A DNA stretch of 27,702 nt from Ophiothrix spiculata (lineage: Eukaryota > Echinodermata > Ophiuroidea > Amphilepidida > Ophiotrichidae): assembly GCA_000969725.1 (NCBI GenBank), contig JXSR01S011347.1; one strand, given 5' to 3'. Below, piece by piece: positions 1 through 10,989 of this stretch. Numbering within the stretch: position 1 is the stretch's first letter; every line of letters starts with the position of its first letter. A program made the translations under genes and the position numbers. Below the pieces are notes generated by a model. It worked only from the letters and a program-made list of their open reading frames with translations. It had not been told where the DNA came from and ran no database searches.

Positions 1-221
1 ATGTTCGTCTGGTTTTGAACAAGATTTGACCAATTTTGAAATTGCACCCCTTGTTTTGGCAGCCATTTTGTTTTATGCAAATTAACCAACTTTGACAAGC
101 GTACATTTTCCTACATTTTGAATATGTTGTTCGAGAGGTCATCACCAGTTAATTTCAACCAAAAAATCTTGTGTTGCAATTTTGTCCATGTACCCCCATG
201 AATTTTCATAGATTGACTAGT
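1..221. other. Unassigned AT-rich sequence left of LINE-1 fragment
   Basis: I see no coding region or recognisable repeat here. On the minus strand the LINE reading frame stops at about 222, just after the RT motif ending in FLVY and before the expected INDL-type continuation, so the LINE breaks off at this boundary. Confidence 0.5.
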
Positions 222-1049
222 CTAATAAACGAGAAATAACAAAAGCCCAAGTATTGAGCCACGTGGGACTCCGCATGTAACTTTCATAGGCTGTGAGTGG
301 ACCCCATCTATGTCACCAAGTTGGCTTCTGTCAGAAAGGTATGAGTCGAACCACCTTACTGAATTCCTATCCATGCCAATAGCGTTCAACTTACCAATCA
401 TAATATTATGATTCACCATGTCAAACGCTTTTTGGCTGCCAAGGACTACCATACCAGTAAAATTGCCTTTGTCCCACTCCTTTCTTATGTAGTCCGACAG
501 GTGAATCAAGCAGGTATAAAAAGATGGACGGAAGCCGGACTGAAATTCGTAAAACGGCGTTTCATCCTTCAAATATTTCTCAAACTGGTCATAGACCATC
601 CAATCAAGTATTTTTGAAATGACACTAGGAATTGAAACTGGTCTATAATTACCGACCTCAGTGTTGTTGTTATTTTTGTGAAATGGCACAACTCGAGCAT
701 TTTTTTCAATCATTTGGTATATTACCAAATATAATTACAAGATTAAAAATGTGAGTGAAAGGTTTACACATGACAGGAGCAGCATCTTTAATGAATTTGG
801 CAGACAGATTATCTAGACCAGTTAATTTGCACACATTGATTTTGTTCAAATGTTTCAAAAGACTTTCTTCCGTTGTTTGAAAAAGGCAGAATTGATCTTG
901 TTTAACATTTTTAGTGGTACAAGTTTTCTACAGAGCCCAAGCCATATTTGCCGGTGCTGACAGGAAGTTTGTTGACAAGGTTGGTAGCAACGGTGGTGAA
1001 ATAATGATTGAACTTTATCAATACGTTGGTGGTCCGTTTTGGACACGTT
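222..1049 (-). mobile_element. CR1-like LINE, RT domain part (3' portion, degraded)
   Basis: The minus strand encodes an ORF2 fragment of a non-LTR retrotransposon. Translating 728 down to 222 gives NYRPVSIPSVISKILD (RT motif region 1), FQSGFRPS, then KAFDMVNHNI (motif A), DSYLSDRSQ and GVPRGSILGLLLFLVY (motif B). Upstream, in shifted frames at about 780-1046, the line continues with KLTGLDNLSAKFIKDAAP and FNHYFTTVATNLV, typical of the stretch before RT in CR1/Daphne/Crack-type LINEs. Motif A usually reads LDLxKAFD; here it reads LGSQKAFD, so the catalytic aspartate is replaced, and frame changes occur between the pieces. The part after motif B, including the YxDD box, is absent. This copy cannot be active. 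The exact clade is from memory of family motifs, not a search. The rest of the element lies at 1674-1940, beyond an inserted element. Confidence 0.85.
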
Positions 1050-1673
1050 CAGTATATGGACATTTTTACATGTTGTACGTTATTTGTACATTTAAGCTGC
1101 GTTCAGAGTCCCGCAATTTCATCACTGCAACATCGCTCGACGTCTAGCGATACGCAGTCTTCAAAAGTTAAAGCGCACTACGTGTAGCGCGTGTAAAGAC
1201 TGTGTATCTGCAGACGTCGTGCGATGGAATCGTCGTGAAATCGTCTGACTATGAATGCACCATTAGGCTCTATACGGTGATGTGTGATAGAGCCTTTGCC
1301 GCCGACCTCGAGGCCAATTATAGTCGAAAGTGGACCTACGTCATACGCAGGGCATACGCAGCACAATGATCTAAAATAACTCGCGCTGGACTTCGTGCGC
1401 GGTGAAAACAATCAATACTTCAGCCAGGCATCCCTTCATTTTCTTTCTTTTTTAGCCAGACGAAAATCTGTGAAATGATGAGCTGTTTGTCATTTTGTTA
1501 TGACTTGAATACCACACATCTCATATGATTTTGGAATCGTAATATTTTGACAATTTGCTAAAATCAATCGAAGTTTCCGCGAGCCGTCATTTTCTCCATT
1601 GAGTTGAATGGGAAGTCGGCAAATGTTTTTGGATGTAAACAAAACGCCCGGATGTCCGCTCCTACCTATACTG
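1050..1673. mobile_element. hAT-like non-autonomous DNA transposon inserted in the LINE
   Basis: LINE coding similarity stops on both sides of this interval. The interval begins CAGTATATGGACAT and, read from the other strand, also begins CAGTATAGG with GGACAT a few bases further in. CAG...CTG ends are typical of hAT elements. The flanks GACACGTT and GATTACTT would be a degraded 8-base target duplication with only 4 of 8 matching, so the superfamily call is tentative. No transposase ORF is visible. It is more CpG-rich than its surroundings and holds a long imperfect palindrome (1097-1259) and a short hairpin near 1263-1298 (AGGCTCTAT with ATAGAGCCT). Confidence 0.45.
1097..1259. repeat. Imperfect palindrome, about 64-base arms
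   Basis: Arm 1097-1161 and the reverse complement of 1196-1259 align over their whole length. Shared blocks include ATTTCA, CATCGC, CGACGTCT, GATAC and CAGTCTT. I estimate about three quarters of positions match, around a loop of about 34 bases rich in CG (gcgcactacgtgtagcgcg). Such fold-backs are common inside MITEs. It sits inside the CAG-ended element, either as part of it or as a nested insertion. Confidence 0.7.
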
Positions 1674-1940
1674 GATTACTTTGTCATGTTTGTAGAGACA
1701 TTCTTGCCTGCACCAAGCGATTTAAGACTATGCCACAGAATATTTGGGTTTATTTGTATAGAACTGAGATTTAGCCGTTCTAATGACATATTGCACTTTA
1801 TTTCTAAGCCTTTTGAAGTCACTAAAATAACTATTTTGCTTTGTTTTCACAAAGGTGTGTAGAGCTTTATCTCTGTCAGGGTTCTGTACGTTGTTTCACT
1901 CTGATTTGTTTAAAGGGTGCAATATAGTTTTGAATAACAG
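1674..1940 (-). mobile_element. CR1-like LINE, linker between endonuclease and RT (5' portion)
   Basis: On the minus strand, positions 1870 to about 1690 translate as RDKALHTFVKTKQNSYF, then DFKRLRNKVQYVIRTAKSQF and, in a shifted frame, SLKSLGAGKN. This is the basic linker that follows the endonuclease in CR1/Jockey-type ORF2 (pattern RDKxxxxF...YKxLRNxV...AKxxYF...W.xLK.LG). It is collinear with the RT fragment at 222-1049, and together they form one LINE copy split by the element at 1050-1673. Similarity fades above about 1920, so the endonuclease is lost or unrecognisable. The copy carries frameshifts and stops. Confidence 0.7.
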
Positions 1941-2689
1941 ATCTCATAAAAAAAACTGTTGTCAAGTCCTATTTTGTAACCACAAGATGTTCCCAAACGT
2001 TTACACGAATGAAAACCAGTCATACGGTCACATAAACATGATAAACACCTGACCGATATAATATGAAGCCAACATGAGGTATCAAATTATTTTAGTAGCG
2101 TGGCAATGTATCACGACTAGTGCTGGTATCTGCAAACATTTTCAAAACAATCAAACGATCGACGTCGACACTGTCGACATGATTTTATCAATGCAGCATT
2201 TAAAGCGTTTGACATTAGTTACAGGGATCAAAAGTGTGGGTTTTTTTTTTTGTCAATACAGCATTAGCAGACAATAATTTTTGTTAATTCAGTATTAAAA
2301 AATATTAAAATCGCACTGCTGAATGCTTCACCCTGTTTCGATATTAAAAATAAAACACAAATAGTCAAATTATATTCCTCAATTGTCATTGTAAATAAAT
2401 TCCAACAAAAAGGTAATTTTATGTTTAAAAAATGGTGCTGTTTACAACGCTAATGATGTTATGATGATATCTACAGGAAAGTTAATTGTATAGAAAAAAA
2501 ACCTCAAAAAATGTTTATACGAAATTCACGTTTTTCCTTTGTTTTTCGTGTGTTTCCCTCTCTTTTGAGTAAAACTTTTCAATTGACAAAAGTGGAAGTT
2601 TCAAGCTCAAAATTCAGAAAATGTAAAAGAACGGCAATAACATAATAAGCGATCAAGTTGATCATATAACAATGTTGAACATTAATCCT
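1941..2689. other. AT-rich intergenic sequence, nothing recognised
   Basis: There are short A/T homopolymers (for example T9-10 near 2240) and no coherent coding or repeat signal. The rightmost 60 bases weakly resemble the sequence before block B (CCTCGTC compared with CTTCGTC before a T-run), so the A/B homology may start a little before 2690. Confidence 0.4.
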
Positions 2690-3532
2690 CGTCTAACCAA
2701 ACCTTTTTTTGTAACACGTCTAACCAAGGGGGACCCCCCAAATTGTTTGGAAAAGAACCCCGTATGAACTTGGTTTTGCTTTTAATAGAATGGTATGGTC
2801 CTTCCCTTAAACCAACGATACCAAGATCACAAAATTCGGCCAAGGCGTTACGTAATTATGACATAATAAAGGTCTTTCAGGTCAAAAAAGTTTTGGCAAA
2901 AATAGCCTCGAAAATCAAACTTTTGCTATACAACTTATAAATAACGGAGTTTCATCGGGGTTTTTTTGCAAATAAAAAGTGCAATGATAATACTAACAAG
3001 CACTGCAAGTTTCAGCCTCATAGCAGGCATATATTTTTCAACATGGTGACTTAAAATTTTCCGGGGTTGCACTACACTCTAACTTTGACGGCCCACCCTA
3101 ACCACCTAATTTTTTCATCAAAATGACCGCAAAGGATGTTAAAGAGATTATCCTCTCAACCATTTCCAAATTATGCGAGTAATGTGCTTATTGAAGTTTT
3201 ATTTGGATAAAATGTGTTTGCTGTTAACTTGCGTCGTATTCTGTAGAGTATAATATTCCCACATTGATTGGATAGAAGTGCAATGAAAAGTAGTATTTAC
3301 TGAACATATCAAATGTTGGTTATCAAAATTACAAAAAAAGACGCGTGACGGAAGATCACCAAAGATATGTAAATTAAAGTAGTTTCCAAGCTTTGGGATA
3401 CAACGTTGTTATGTAAAGGTGCGCGTTTGTATGCAATGTGGAAAAAGGTCTACAGTTTTTTTTTTAAACTAGATTGTTTTTAAGATTTAATTTTCACCGA
3501 AAACAATTTATGCTTATGATTGGAATACAAAT
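2690..3532. repeat. Duplicated block A, left segment
   Basis: This matches block B at about 11403-12095 in the same orientation. Shared stretches include GTAACACGTC, GGCGTTACGTAATTATGA, GAAGTGCAATGAAAAGTAGT, AGCTTTGGGATACAAC and TGCCGAAAAC-type sequence. The first 380 bases (module Q: GATACCAAGATCA... and a GGCAAAAAT stretch) are also present a third time at 18390-18690. No ORF is conserved between copies, so the unit looks non-coding. It is probably a decayed repeat that was later duplicated with its flank. Confidence 0.8.
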
Positions 3533-3546
3533 GGGCGGTTCCAAAG

Positions 3547-4275
3547 TAACGTTTGTGACCGAAAAAAATTCACTTTTGAATGGTCACAGAACGTAGCATA
3601 AACATTATATCCAGAAGTTTGTTGTTGATAAGGCATGGTTCCCAATTCATGACGAAAGATTTGAGTCATACGAAAGGGCTTGACGCAATTGTCTTGCATC
3701 ATGATGCAGAAAATATTGAGTCATGATTCAAAGACAGATGTATTATAGTGTATTAAATGATGCATTAAAATTCCGCAAGGGCCTCTATTATTATAAAGAC
3801 CACCCCAAAGAAGGTAGTTATGCGTTTTTCCCAATATTTTTGCGTCATGACTCAAAATGCATTTCGTCATGGCTCTTGCGTCAAGCCCTTTCGTATGTCG
3901 GAAGACATCCCGTCATGAATTGGGAACCGTGCCTAATGGTGTTCACTGGTGGGATCAAGACATTTAGGTGTGTTTAAGATAAATTGCCAACATACTAAAT
4001 AAACTTCATGTAACGTAACGTTCGGTAACGTTTTTGACATCGCCCGGAAATGGTTTTTTGCTCCAAATTACTTCAAAATAAAAATTATCTGACATGTTAG
4101 CGAGCTGTTTATGGCGCTTATCACAGATGATTGGTAACATATTTACAAATATTTCAGAAAGTGTTAGGATATTTTATCGTCAGGATTTCTTTTAAAACAA
4201 TGTTTTTTTTGGCAACGTTTAGTAACGTTTGTTACATTTTGGTGTAACTTTTTGGTAACGTTTGTGACATTTTTG
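3547..4275. repeat. Scattered GTAACGTTT(GTGACAT) motif cluster
   Basis: GTAACGTTT or a close variant recurs at about 3547, 4011-4032, 4212-4230 and 4254, several times followed by GTGAC or TGACAT. It looks like a decayed minisatellite or the repeated ends of the insert. It lies wholly within the A-specific insert. Confidence 0.5.
3632..3933. repeat. Fold-back with TCATGA-rich arms
   Basis: The left arm, 3632-3688, pairs with the right arm, 3876-3933. Both carry GGTTCCCAATTCATGACG followed by CATACGAAAGGGCTTGACGC in inverted orientation. Looser pairing continues inward, with TTGAGTCATGA on both sides. The self-complementary TCATGA and its variants recur several times across the structure. Confidence 0.8.
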
Positions 4276-4450
4276 AATTAAAACATGTGATCATTCATGC
4301 ACGGATAGAAACATTTTACAATTTTTGATTATAAATTACTTTTCACGTACAAAGTAATAAATGTATGACTGAAAAACCTGCTTATGTCGTCGAATAAAAA
4401 AGTTGATTTTTTTGCTTGAAGTCAAAAAAGTTTCATTTCACTGGAATGAG

Positions 4451-6085
4451 CCATTAATACTTCTTTACTTTACCATAAAGATATGCTTGGTCGTAGAGAA
4501 ATGTCAACATATGAAGCTCAGAACTAATAAATTCACTCTTGATATAGGCCTACCATAAAAACCCAAGTTTGGAATAAAATAAAATATACAAAATCGAATT
4601 GCCAATTACTTTAAGCCACTATTAGCTTTGAGGAAAAAATGTCTTAAAAGTTACAAAATGATAACCATGATAGCTCTTCACACGCAAGACATTTTCAATT
4701 AAAAGCAAAGGTTTACGAATGGAGATTTTGAAAATAAGTATGATTTCCATTTTTACTATGGTTAAGTGTTGCTCACATTATCATTCATACACACAATATG
4801 TTTTTATTGAATATGAATCAATATGTCTGCAATCAAGACTAAGGCCACAATACTTCATACGAACAGTTATAAACAGTGTTTTGATGATCTGACCATAAAA
4901 ATCGGTTTTGGGTAAAATTGATTCGTAAACAATGTATTTGAAAAATTTAACACGCTATATGCAAACTCGTAACCGTTATACGAACACGGTACGGTGAATT
5001 GTGACCATAGTCTTAGATTAACATATTTGTTAAACAAAGTTTGTTTGCAATGTAAAGGAATCCTTTTTGTTATTGCTGTTGCTTTTATATATTAATAGTT
5101 TAAGATAAATTGAATAGTATATATTGAAAACTAATGGTAACGTTTCATTATATGAATACATATGCGTGTTTAGAGTAACAGGTTTGTTTAACATAATCAG
5201 GCCATTCTCTTTGTCTCTTCGATCAACTTAACAGAGTTACTTTGACAGAAATTGAAAATTGCTTTTACGTTAATGTGATGAATCGTAAAATCAAAGAGAT
5301 ATTGCATCCATCAGATGCAAAATACGTGACAATTCAAGCAAGTCATGTGTTTAGAAATGGACAAAATTGAAAGCTTTACGCATACTACCATTGTCCTAAA
5401 GTAAAGACGTGTACTCATTCAAAACGCACTGTATAATCTTTGGCTAACCTATTCACTTTACTCTTAAGAAATTTTTATAACCGAAGCTCTAATATTTCGG
5501 TCACTCAAAATTTAAATTACATTATGCAACTTTGACTGTTACAAATTATATCCACTGAAGATACAGGGTTTTAGGTTTCTGTAAGCATGCCTTTATAAAA
5601 AAAATCTATTACACAGACGATCATCTATTCAAGAATAATTGCATTATGAAAGCACAATTCAATATTCTTGTTTCTTCACCTGTGATGGTCAGACGTATTA
5701 TTTTTATTGATTTGTTTTTCTCTTTTAATAAATTTATATATTAAGTTGTCTTTCCAAGCTTTGAATTGATATTGGTAAATCCCCCTAAGGTAAGACATTT
5801 AGGATTAAAAAAAAACCACTGGCTAGTCAAACAACCATCACAGAACGATATATTACAAATTATGTCTTTTTTATATTTCTGTTTACCTTTTTTGTTTTAC
5901 TGCTTTTAATATTACTTCATTTTAAGCTGTGTTTAAAGCATTTCCTAAAGTTTTTTTTTTATCCTGAGTGGAATGTATAGGCTAGTTTTTATCAAGGTAT
6001 CGAGCAGAGAACATTATCGTACTTGTCATTTTGATTGCTTCTTACATGACGCTGCTTAAAAATACTAGAGACCAACATAATATCT
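4451..6085. repeat. Duplicated block A, middle segment
   Basis: This is collinear with block B 12095-14574 plus 15062-15091. Shared landmarks include GATATAGGCCTACCATAAAA, CAGGCCATTCTCTTTGTCTC, GATGAATCGTAAAATCAAAG, GCATGCCTTTATAAA and AGACCAACATAATATCT. It shows uninterrupted sites at about 5270-5280, 5384 and 6056 where B holds inserts. No coding potential is conserved between A and B. The unit's identity is unknown. Confidence 0.85.
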
Positions 6086-8656
6086 TTATCTATCTATGTC
6101 GACCGCGGCAGGAAGCCATGATGAATTTTCTCCACTGCTGTCTGTTTAGCATGAGTTTGAGAAGTTCATTTTGATCAATGCCAGCATTCTGTGTAAGAAG
6201 TACTGGGTAGGACAGCCTTGGTATTCCCTGTGCACGTGTCCCTTGGGTGGGCCTCCAGAACACTAGTCCAGACACTGGTTCCTCAAGCCGTCTAGCACAG
6301 TGAGCAGTAAAGTTTAGGCGGCGACCTCTCACTATTTCTGATAGTTTGGGTAAATCACCATATATAACCTCTCCGGTAGGATGATCTCTTCAGTTGAGGT
6401 TTTTAACCATCATTAATAGTCTGTTGTAGCACCCATATAACCTGGCTTCAAGTCTTTATATCAGTGTCCACCCTTCTGAGCCATACAACAGAATACTTTC
6501 TACGGCTGCACGGAAGAAGCAGTTTTTTAACAAGTCTGGTAGATTGGATTTCCAGAGAAGGCACAATTTTGTTACAAGCTTTCCATGCGAGGGCTTTTCG
6601 GACATGAAAATCCTTTTCCGACTCATCTACCCAAGAGCACAGGTATTGAAAGTCTTGGACCACGTCTAGTTGACTTTCCTCTATTGTGGACAGTGCAACA
6701 TCAGTCTTGATGTTATATGCCATGAATTTGGTTTTAGAAGCATTCATCATAAGACCAACTGTTGCAGCAGCATCCTCAACTCTGGTCAGCAGTTCTTGAG
6801 CTTGTTGTAATGTGTCGGATACCTTCCATTATGGTTACGCAGGATGTGCCCCCCTTTTTTAATGGTCAGATACTCAATGAACCCGTTTTTTCTTATTCAC
6901 TCCTGCCAATTTTTTTCGCTAATATGGCGTTTTTAAGGAAATTTTAACGACTATTTTCTTAATATTCGCGCGCTAAGCGTGCATTTTTAACAATATTGTA
7001 ATGTTACAGCAATTTGAACTTAAAACAGGACTATTTTCAGTTTAAGTCTTATGACACTAAACTCAATGACCCCCATTTTGAAATCTTCAAACCTGGATAA
7101 CCACAAGTTTTTTTATGGCGTGTACCGAATGACCCCCTATTTTTTGTGCGCCAATTTGTACCGGATGGCCCCTACTTTTAACCCGTCGGTGGCACACCCC
7201 GTCACTTTAGATAGTGAGTGCCCAACCCCCGGGTTCGGATAGCAAGGCAATGTCATCTGCGAAGTCTAGGTCGCAAATGACTTCTGCTTTTGTGTCGCTG
7301 TATATGGAATTGATTGCTTCGACGATGGTATTCGGAATCCCGTAAGCAGTGAGAATCTTGAGAATTTTACCTCTGTGCACTGAATCAAAGGCCTTCTTGA
7401 AGTCTATGAAGGTGATGACACATTAAAGATTCTTGTCCTTGATTCCTTCTATAAGTCTTCGTAAGGCAAGGATGTGGGAAGTAGTTGAGCGTTCAGCGCG
7501 AAACACATTTTGGTTTGGTCTAAGCAGAGGTTCAATGTGAGGTCGAATGCGATTCAGTATCAAGCGGTTGAAGATCTTTGCTGCTATGGATGTTAAGCTG
7601 AAGCCCCTACAATTGGATGCCATGCTGAGATCGCCTTGCTTAGGAATTGGTACTATTCCACTTAGGGACCATTCCTGTGGTTTTTCACCTCTAAGCAGCG
7701 TACCATTGCAGATATCTAGTAGTATGTTGTTGAAACTACCAGATTTCCAAACCTCAGCAGGTATTTCATCAAGGCCAGCAGCTTTACCATTTGACAATTT
7801 TTTTTAGTACAGCCTAAAGTTCTTCAGCTGTGAAAGCTCCTGTTTCAATTGGCAACGTATTCTCATTGATGGTTTGGATTTCCTCATCAGGGTTGGTAGC
7901 TGAAGGTGGGGATCCTAGTAGGTTGGAAAAGTAGTCTCTCTATTCTATTCCTCTGATGAGGTGTTGCCTTTTAGACAACCTGATCTGGTTGCTGTTCTGC
8001 CAGTTACATCATTCATCACTGCCCATGCCATCCCACTCAGCTTGCTTTGAGGAGCTGATCTGATGGTACTTATTTTCTCTTGGAGATATTCCTCTTCAAC
8101 ACTGTTGTAAGCTTTGTCGAGTTTCTGCTTTGCCTGATCAAACAGCTCTTTGTCACGTTCACTGTTTGATTCTGTGAACTGCTTGTGAGCATCAGCAAGG
8201 TTCTTTCTGACTCTGCTTACACGTGCATCCTCCTTCTTACGTGGGCTCTTTCTCCTTTCTGGTAGGCAATTGGAAGCAGCAATCGTGTGTGCTTCAACAA
8301 AGAGTGGATACTTCTTATCAGCTGTGAGCTCCACCTCATGCTGAAGAGAGCAAAGGACATCAAACTGGTTATGCACTTCAACGGCATATTAATGCTGAAG
8401 ATTTTTGTCAGCACTGAATTTCTTCCAGTCATATTTTGGTGTCCTCTTGGTTTTCGTCTTTATGGATCTCAAACTTAGTCTTAGTCTTGCGTTGACAACT
8501 CTGTGGTCAGAACCAACACTGATGAAAGAGCTGTAGGCATTGCAGTTGCAGAATCTTGTGACCTCAGAGTTATCTGCACAATTTGTTAGACTATAGCAGC
8601 ATATGACTGTGATAGCTGGATTCCCGGCAAAATTTGCAACAATTATCCTGGACGAG
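6086..8656 (-). mobile_element. RTE-like LINE, 5'-truncated, inactive
   Basis: This is a minus-strand non-LTR retrotransposon of the endonuclease-RT type often annotated as craniofacial development protein 2-like. In order on the minus strand: endonuclease remnant with NPAITVICCYSLTNCADN and SVGSDHRVVNARLRL (8656-8400); linker DWKKFSAD, then KYPLFVEAHTIA (8440-7945); RT with NGKAAGLDEIPAEVWK, IVPIPKQGDLS, GFSLTSIAAKIFNRLILNRI (7797-7423); motif A FIDFKKAFDSVH (about 7400); LDFADDIALLS (about 7255); then, beyond an inserted element, TLQQAQELLTRVEDAAATVG and a C-terminal part with LVFWRPTQGTRAQG (6350-6090). The tail carries ATAGATAGATAAA. The segment between YSDTKAEV and ICDLDFADD is joined directly, so the usual GVLQGD motif is deleted. 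A similar deletion shortens the endonuclease. There are stops and frameshifts. Block B has the empty site, and ATCT flanks both ends. Confidence 0.9.
6822..7234. mobile_element. 413-base element nested in the LINE, 7-base TSD
   Basis: The LINE reading frame breaks inside ALLS/DTLQQ. The 7-mer TCGGATA stands on both sides (6815-6821 and 7235-7241), and removing the insert plus one copy restores CTATCCGACACATTACAACA, which encodes LSDTLQQ. No clear terminal inverted repeats or transposase are visible. It contains degenerate repeats of the form CAATGACCCCC followed by T-rich sequence (about 6873, 7060, 7127, 7163) and ends in a C-rich CCCAACCCCCGGGT. A similar phrase, CCAATGACCCCCATTTTTT, occurs near 17434. 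The superfamily is unknown. Confidence 0.75.
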
Positions 8657-10236
8657 ATCTCAATCAATCGTAAAGAATATAAAGAATATGAAAATAATAC
8701 GTAAAATGTATTATATCAGGATAAAGAGAAATCTGGCCGTCAACGTCTTCAATTATGTTGCATTGATTTGTTTCTATGCATCTATATTATAAAATTCGTA
8801 CGCAAAAAGCATTCGCAGTTAGTTAGCACTAGAATTCGTAATTCTTGGTAATTGGTTTAAAAAATCGTAAATTATAGATCTAAATGTTTTGTAAGTATAA
8901 AAAGACCACAATGTAGACTTACACGGACAGTTGGATGCAATGATGAGTATTATAATTCATGCTCAATTTACCCAAAATTAGACATTAGTTTGTTAACAAT
9001 TTGTAAATTAAGGATTTGAACAAGCCTATGGTACAGAAACAAAATAACGCTCTGCAATAAATTTGGCTGCATGTATCCTTTGTGAAATTCCCTCCCAACA
9101 TATTTAATGATAAAGTGTGATGAATTCGTTGTGTTAAAGTAATAAATTGATTCTTTGTTTTATTAATAGCCCTTTTCTATTACAGAAACATTACAAGAAG
9201 ATAATGGCGTGGTTATATCATGTGATTATTGTTCGCTCTGAGGAAATATATATATTGCAAAGCAGAAATATCCTTTTCCCTTTACAAGCATTGATATGGC
9301 CTTAATGAGCAAAGACAGCTGCGAAGTAACTTAATTTACCTGTCATTCAACTAGCACATAACAGACTATGTTAGTTTAATTATATTTTTTCCCTTAGGTA
9401 TAATTGTAAAGCAATCACCCATGACACATCACAGGGATTTGTTATATCTATCTAATAACCTGGTCAAAATTAGGGCTGGGGATGAATTCAATCAGTCGAT
9501 CAAGAAACGAAACGTGGGTGTTTAATTCTTGCAATGACTTTGCCACACTTAGAAAATCTATTCAGAAAAAAATAAAAAGGCCAAGTAACATGCATTCAGT
9601 TGTTAACTCGATGAGAGCATACGGGAACCAAAAAAGGTTTTGAACATTCCTAACAGATCTGGAATATAATACAAAGTCAAGTTCTAAGACCAAGATTGTC
9701 CAAATATAGATGTACATAGACCTTGTAGGGTCAGATTCTTTTTGGAGTTCAACTCCAGCAATGGTTTCGAGTTGGGTATTTTGGCAAAGAATTTACAGAC
9801 AGAGAAATTTCGTGGAACAACTCTGCCCACTTATCATTCATATGGTTATCCATCAAATCTAGAACTATTCTCCAGGATTTAACAACTTGAGAAAAATTCT
9901 CCTTTCTTGAAAAAAACAGCCAACAGGAAGTGGATTTCCTTCAGGAACATGTTTTATCAAATTGGTCTCAACTTGATCAAGGTAATTATGTCGGTATGTT
10001 TCTCGTAAATGTCCAGAAAGCTTTTGACAGTGTCAACCATTGTACTCTTTAACACCTAAATATTTGTTTTTTAGGCGTCAGCGCAAAAACGAAAAGCAAT
10101 TTTTAATCGCACTACTATGTATTTGTCTATCTTTACCATACGCTTCACTTGGTGGCAACAAAATCCAAACCGACCCATTCCTTCCCATGCTAATTAGCAT
10201 AAATAAGCATTTTCGAAGGCGCTCTTCAAATTAGTT
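8657..10236. repeat. Duplicated block A, right segment
   Basis: This matches B 15086-16950. Over about 285 bases (from 9180) I count about 15 substitutions and a few small indels against B (from 15729), near 94% identity. It has the uninterrupted TATTAATAGCCC site at 9161 where B carries the CACTA-ended MITE, and an uninterrupted site at about 9465 where B carries another insert. The last 700 bases include an ancient LINE RT remnant. The end is marked by AGCATAAATAAGCATTTTCG in both copies. Confidence 0.85.
9480..10049 (+). mobile_element. Ancient CR1-like LINE RT remnant in block A
   Basis: Positions 9966-10049 translate in one open frame as SQLDQGNYVGMF and VQKAFDSVNHCTL, which matches the stretch around RT motif A of the LINE at 222-1049 (KGNFTGMVV, QKAFDMVNHN). 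The same frame extends back through FLEKNSQQEVDFLQEH. Sequence from 9480 to 9880 may be the linker region (DFATLRKSIQKKIK), but that is weak. The match stops soon after motif A. The canonical LDL before KAFD reads VNV, so the catalytic aspartate is lost. The homologous piece is present in block B, so this insertion predates the duplication. Confidence 0.65.
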
Positions 10237-10495
10237 TTGCCCATAAAATCGTAACCGAAATTTTTTTTTTTCAAATTTTGGTTCAGGAATGTATGTATAC
10301 TTACAAACTGCAAATAGGAGCCAAATTTTATTAAAAAATTCTATTGGGAAGTGAGTTTTCAATTTTTTTTTTTACAAATTGTTTTTGACCGCCATTTTGA
10401 AATGATTTGTCTGATTCTTTTTTTCTTGTGTTAGTCCTTTTGAAGTACTTTACCTGTGACCAGAGTTTCAACGTAACGTTTTTTTCGCGAAACCG
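10237..10495. other. AT-rich sequence between block A and the gap
   Basis: There are long T and A runs (10260-10270, 10362-10372). No homology to the region after block B is visible, so the A/B match ends at about 10236. Confidence 0.5.
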
Positions 10496-10787
10496 NNNNN
10501 NNNNNNNNNNNNNNNNNNNNNNNNNNNNNNNNNNNNNNNNNNNNNNNNNNNNNNNNNNNNNNNNNNNNNNNNNNNNNNNNNNNNNNNNNNNNNNNNNNNN
10601 NNNNNNNNNNNNNNNNNNNNNNNNNNNNNNNNNNNNNNNNNNNNNNNNNNNNNNNNNNNNNNNNNNNNNNNNNNNNNNNNNNNNNNNNNNNNNNNNNNNN
10701 NNNNNNNNNNNNNNNNNNNNNNNNNNNNNNNNNNNNNNNNNNNNNNNNNNNNNNNNNNNNNNNNNNNNNNNNNNNNNNNNNNNNNNN
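10496..10787. other. Assembly gap (292 N)
   Basis: This is a run of N. Apparent reading frames through it are artefacts. It falls between the two large direct copies, a place where assembly of repeats commonly fails. Confidence 0.99.
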
Positions 10788-10989
10788 AAATGGTCAATGT
10801 GCCAATGCAAGTAATCAACGAGGTCATACCGATGTGTTGCAAAGTCGTGACTACCAGACATCGACCGGCTGTCGGTTATTGTGTTACCCAGATATGTTCG
10901 GAACTAGAGATAGATACCTTGTGTTGCGTTTGGCCAGGTGAAGAAACTACCTGTACATTTAGATGTTGTGGCGCATCCAAGAGTGAGGG

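Larger units (their letters stand above)
3533..4450. mobile_element. Insert specific to block A, with fold-back core
   Basis: Block B runs straight from the equivalent of 3532 (ggttggaacataaa) into the equivalent of 4451 (tacttcattactttag), so these about 918 bases are extra in A. The flanks atacaaat and ccattaat can both be derived from acataaat in B, which would be an eroded 8-base target duplication. I see no matching terminal inverted repeats and no transposase. The interior has a fold-back (3632-3933) and repeated GTAACGTTT motifs. Loss from B rather than gain in A cannot be excluded. Confidence 0.5.

Noticed and set aside
1608-1862. Plus-strand frame of 84 codons
   Set aside because: It is the antisense of the LINE linker and of the inserted element.
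7547-7807. Plus-strand frame of 86 codons
   Set aside because: It is antisense to the RTE-like LINE RT.
10331-10861. Long open frames across 10331-10861
   Set aside because: They are made almost wholly of N.
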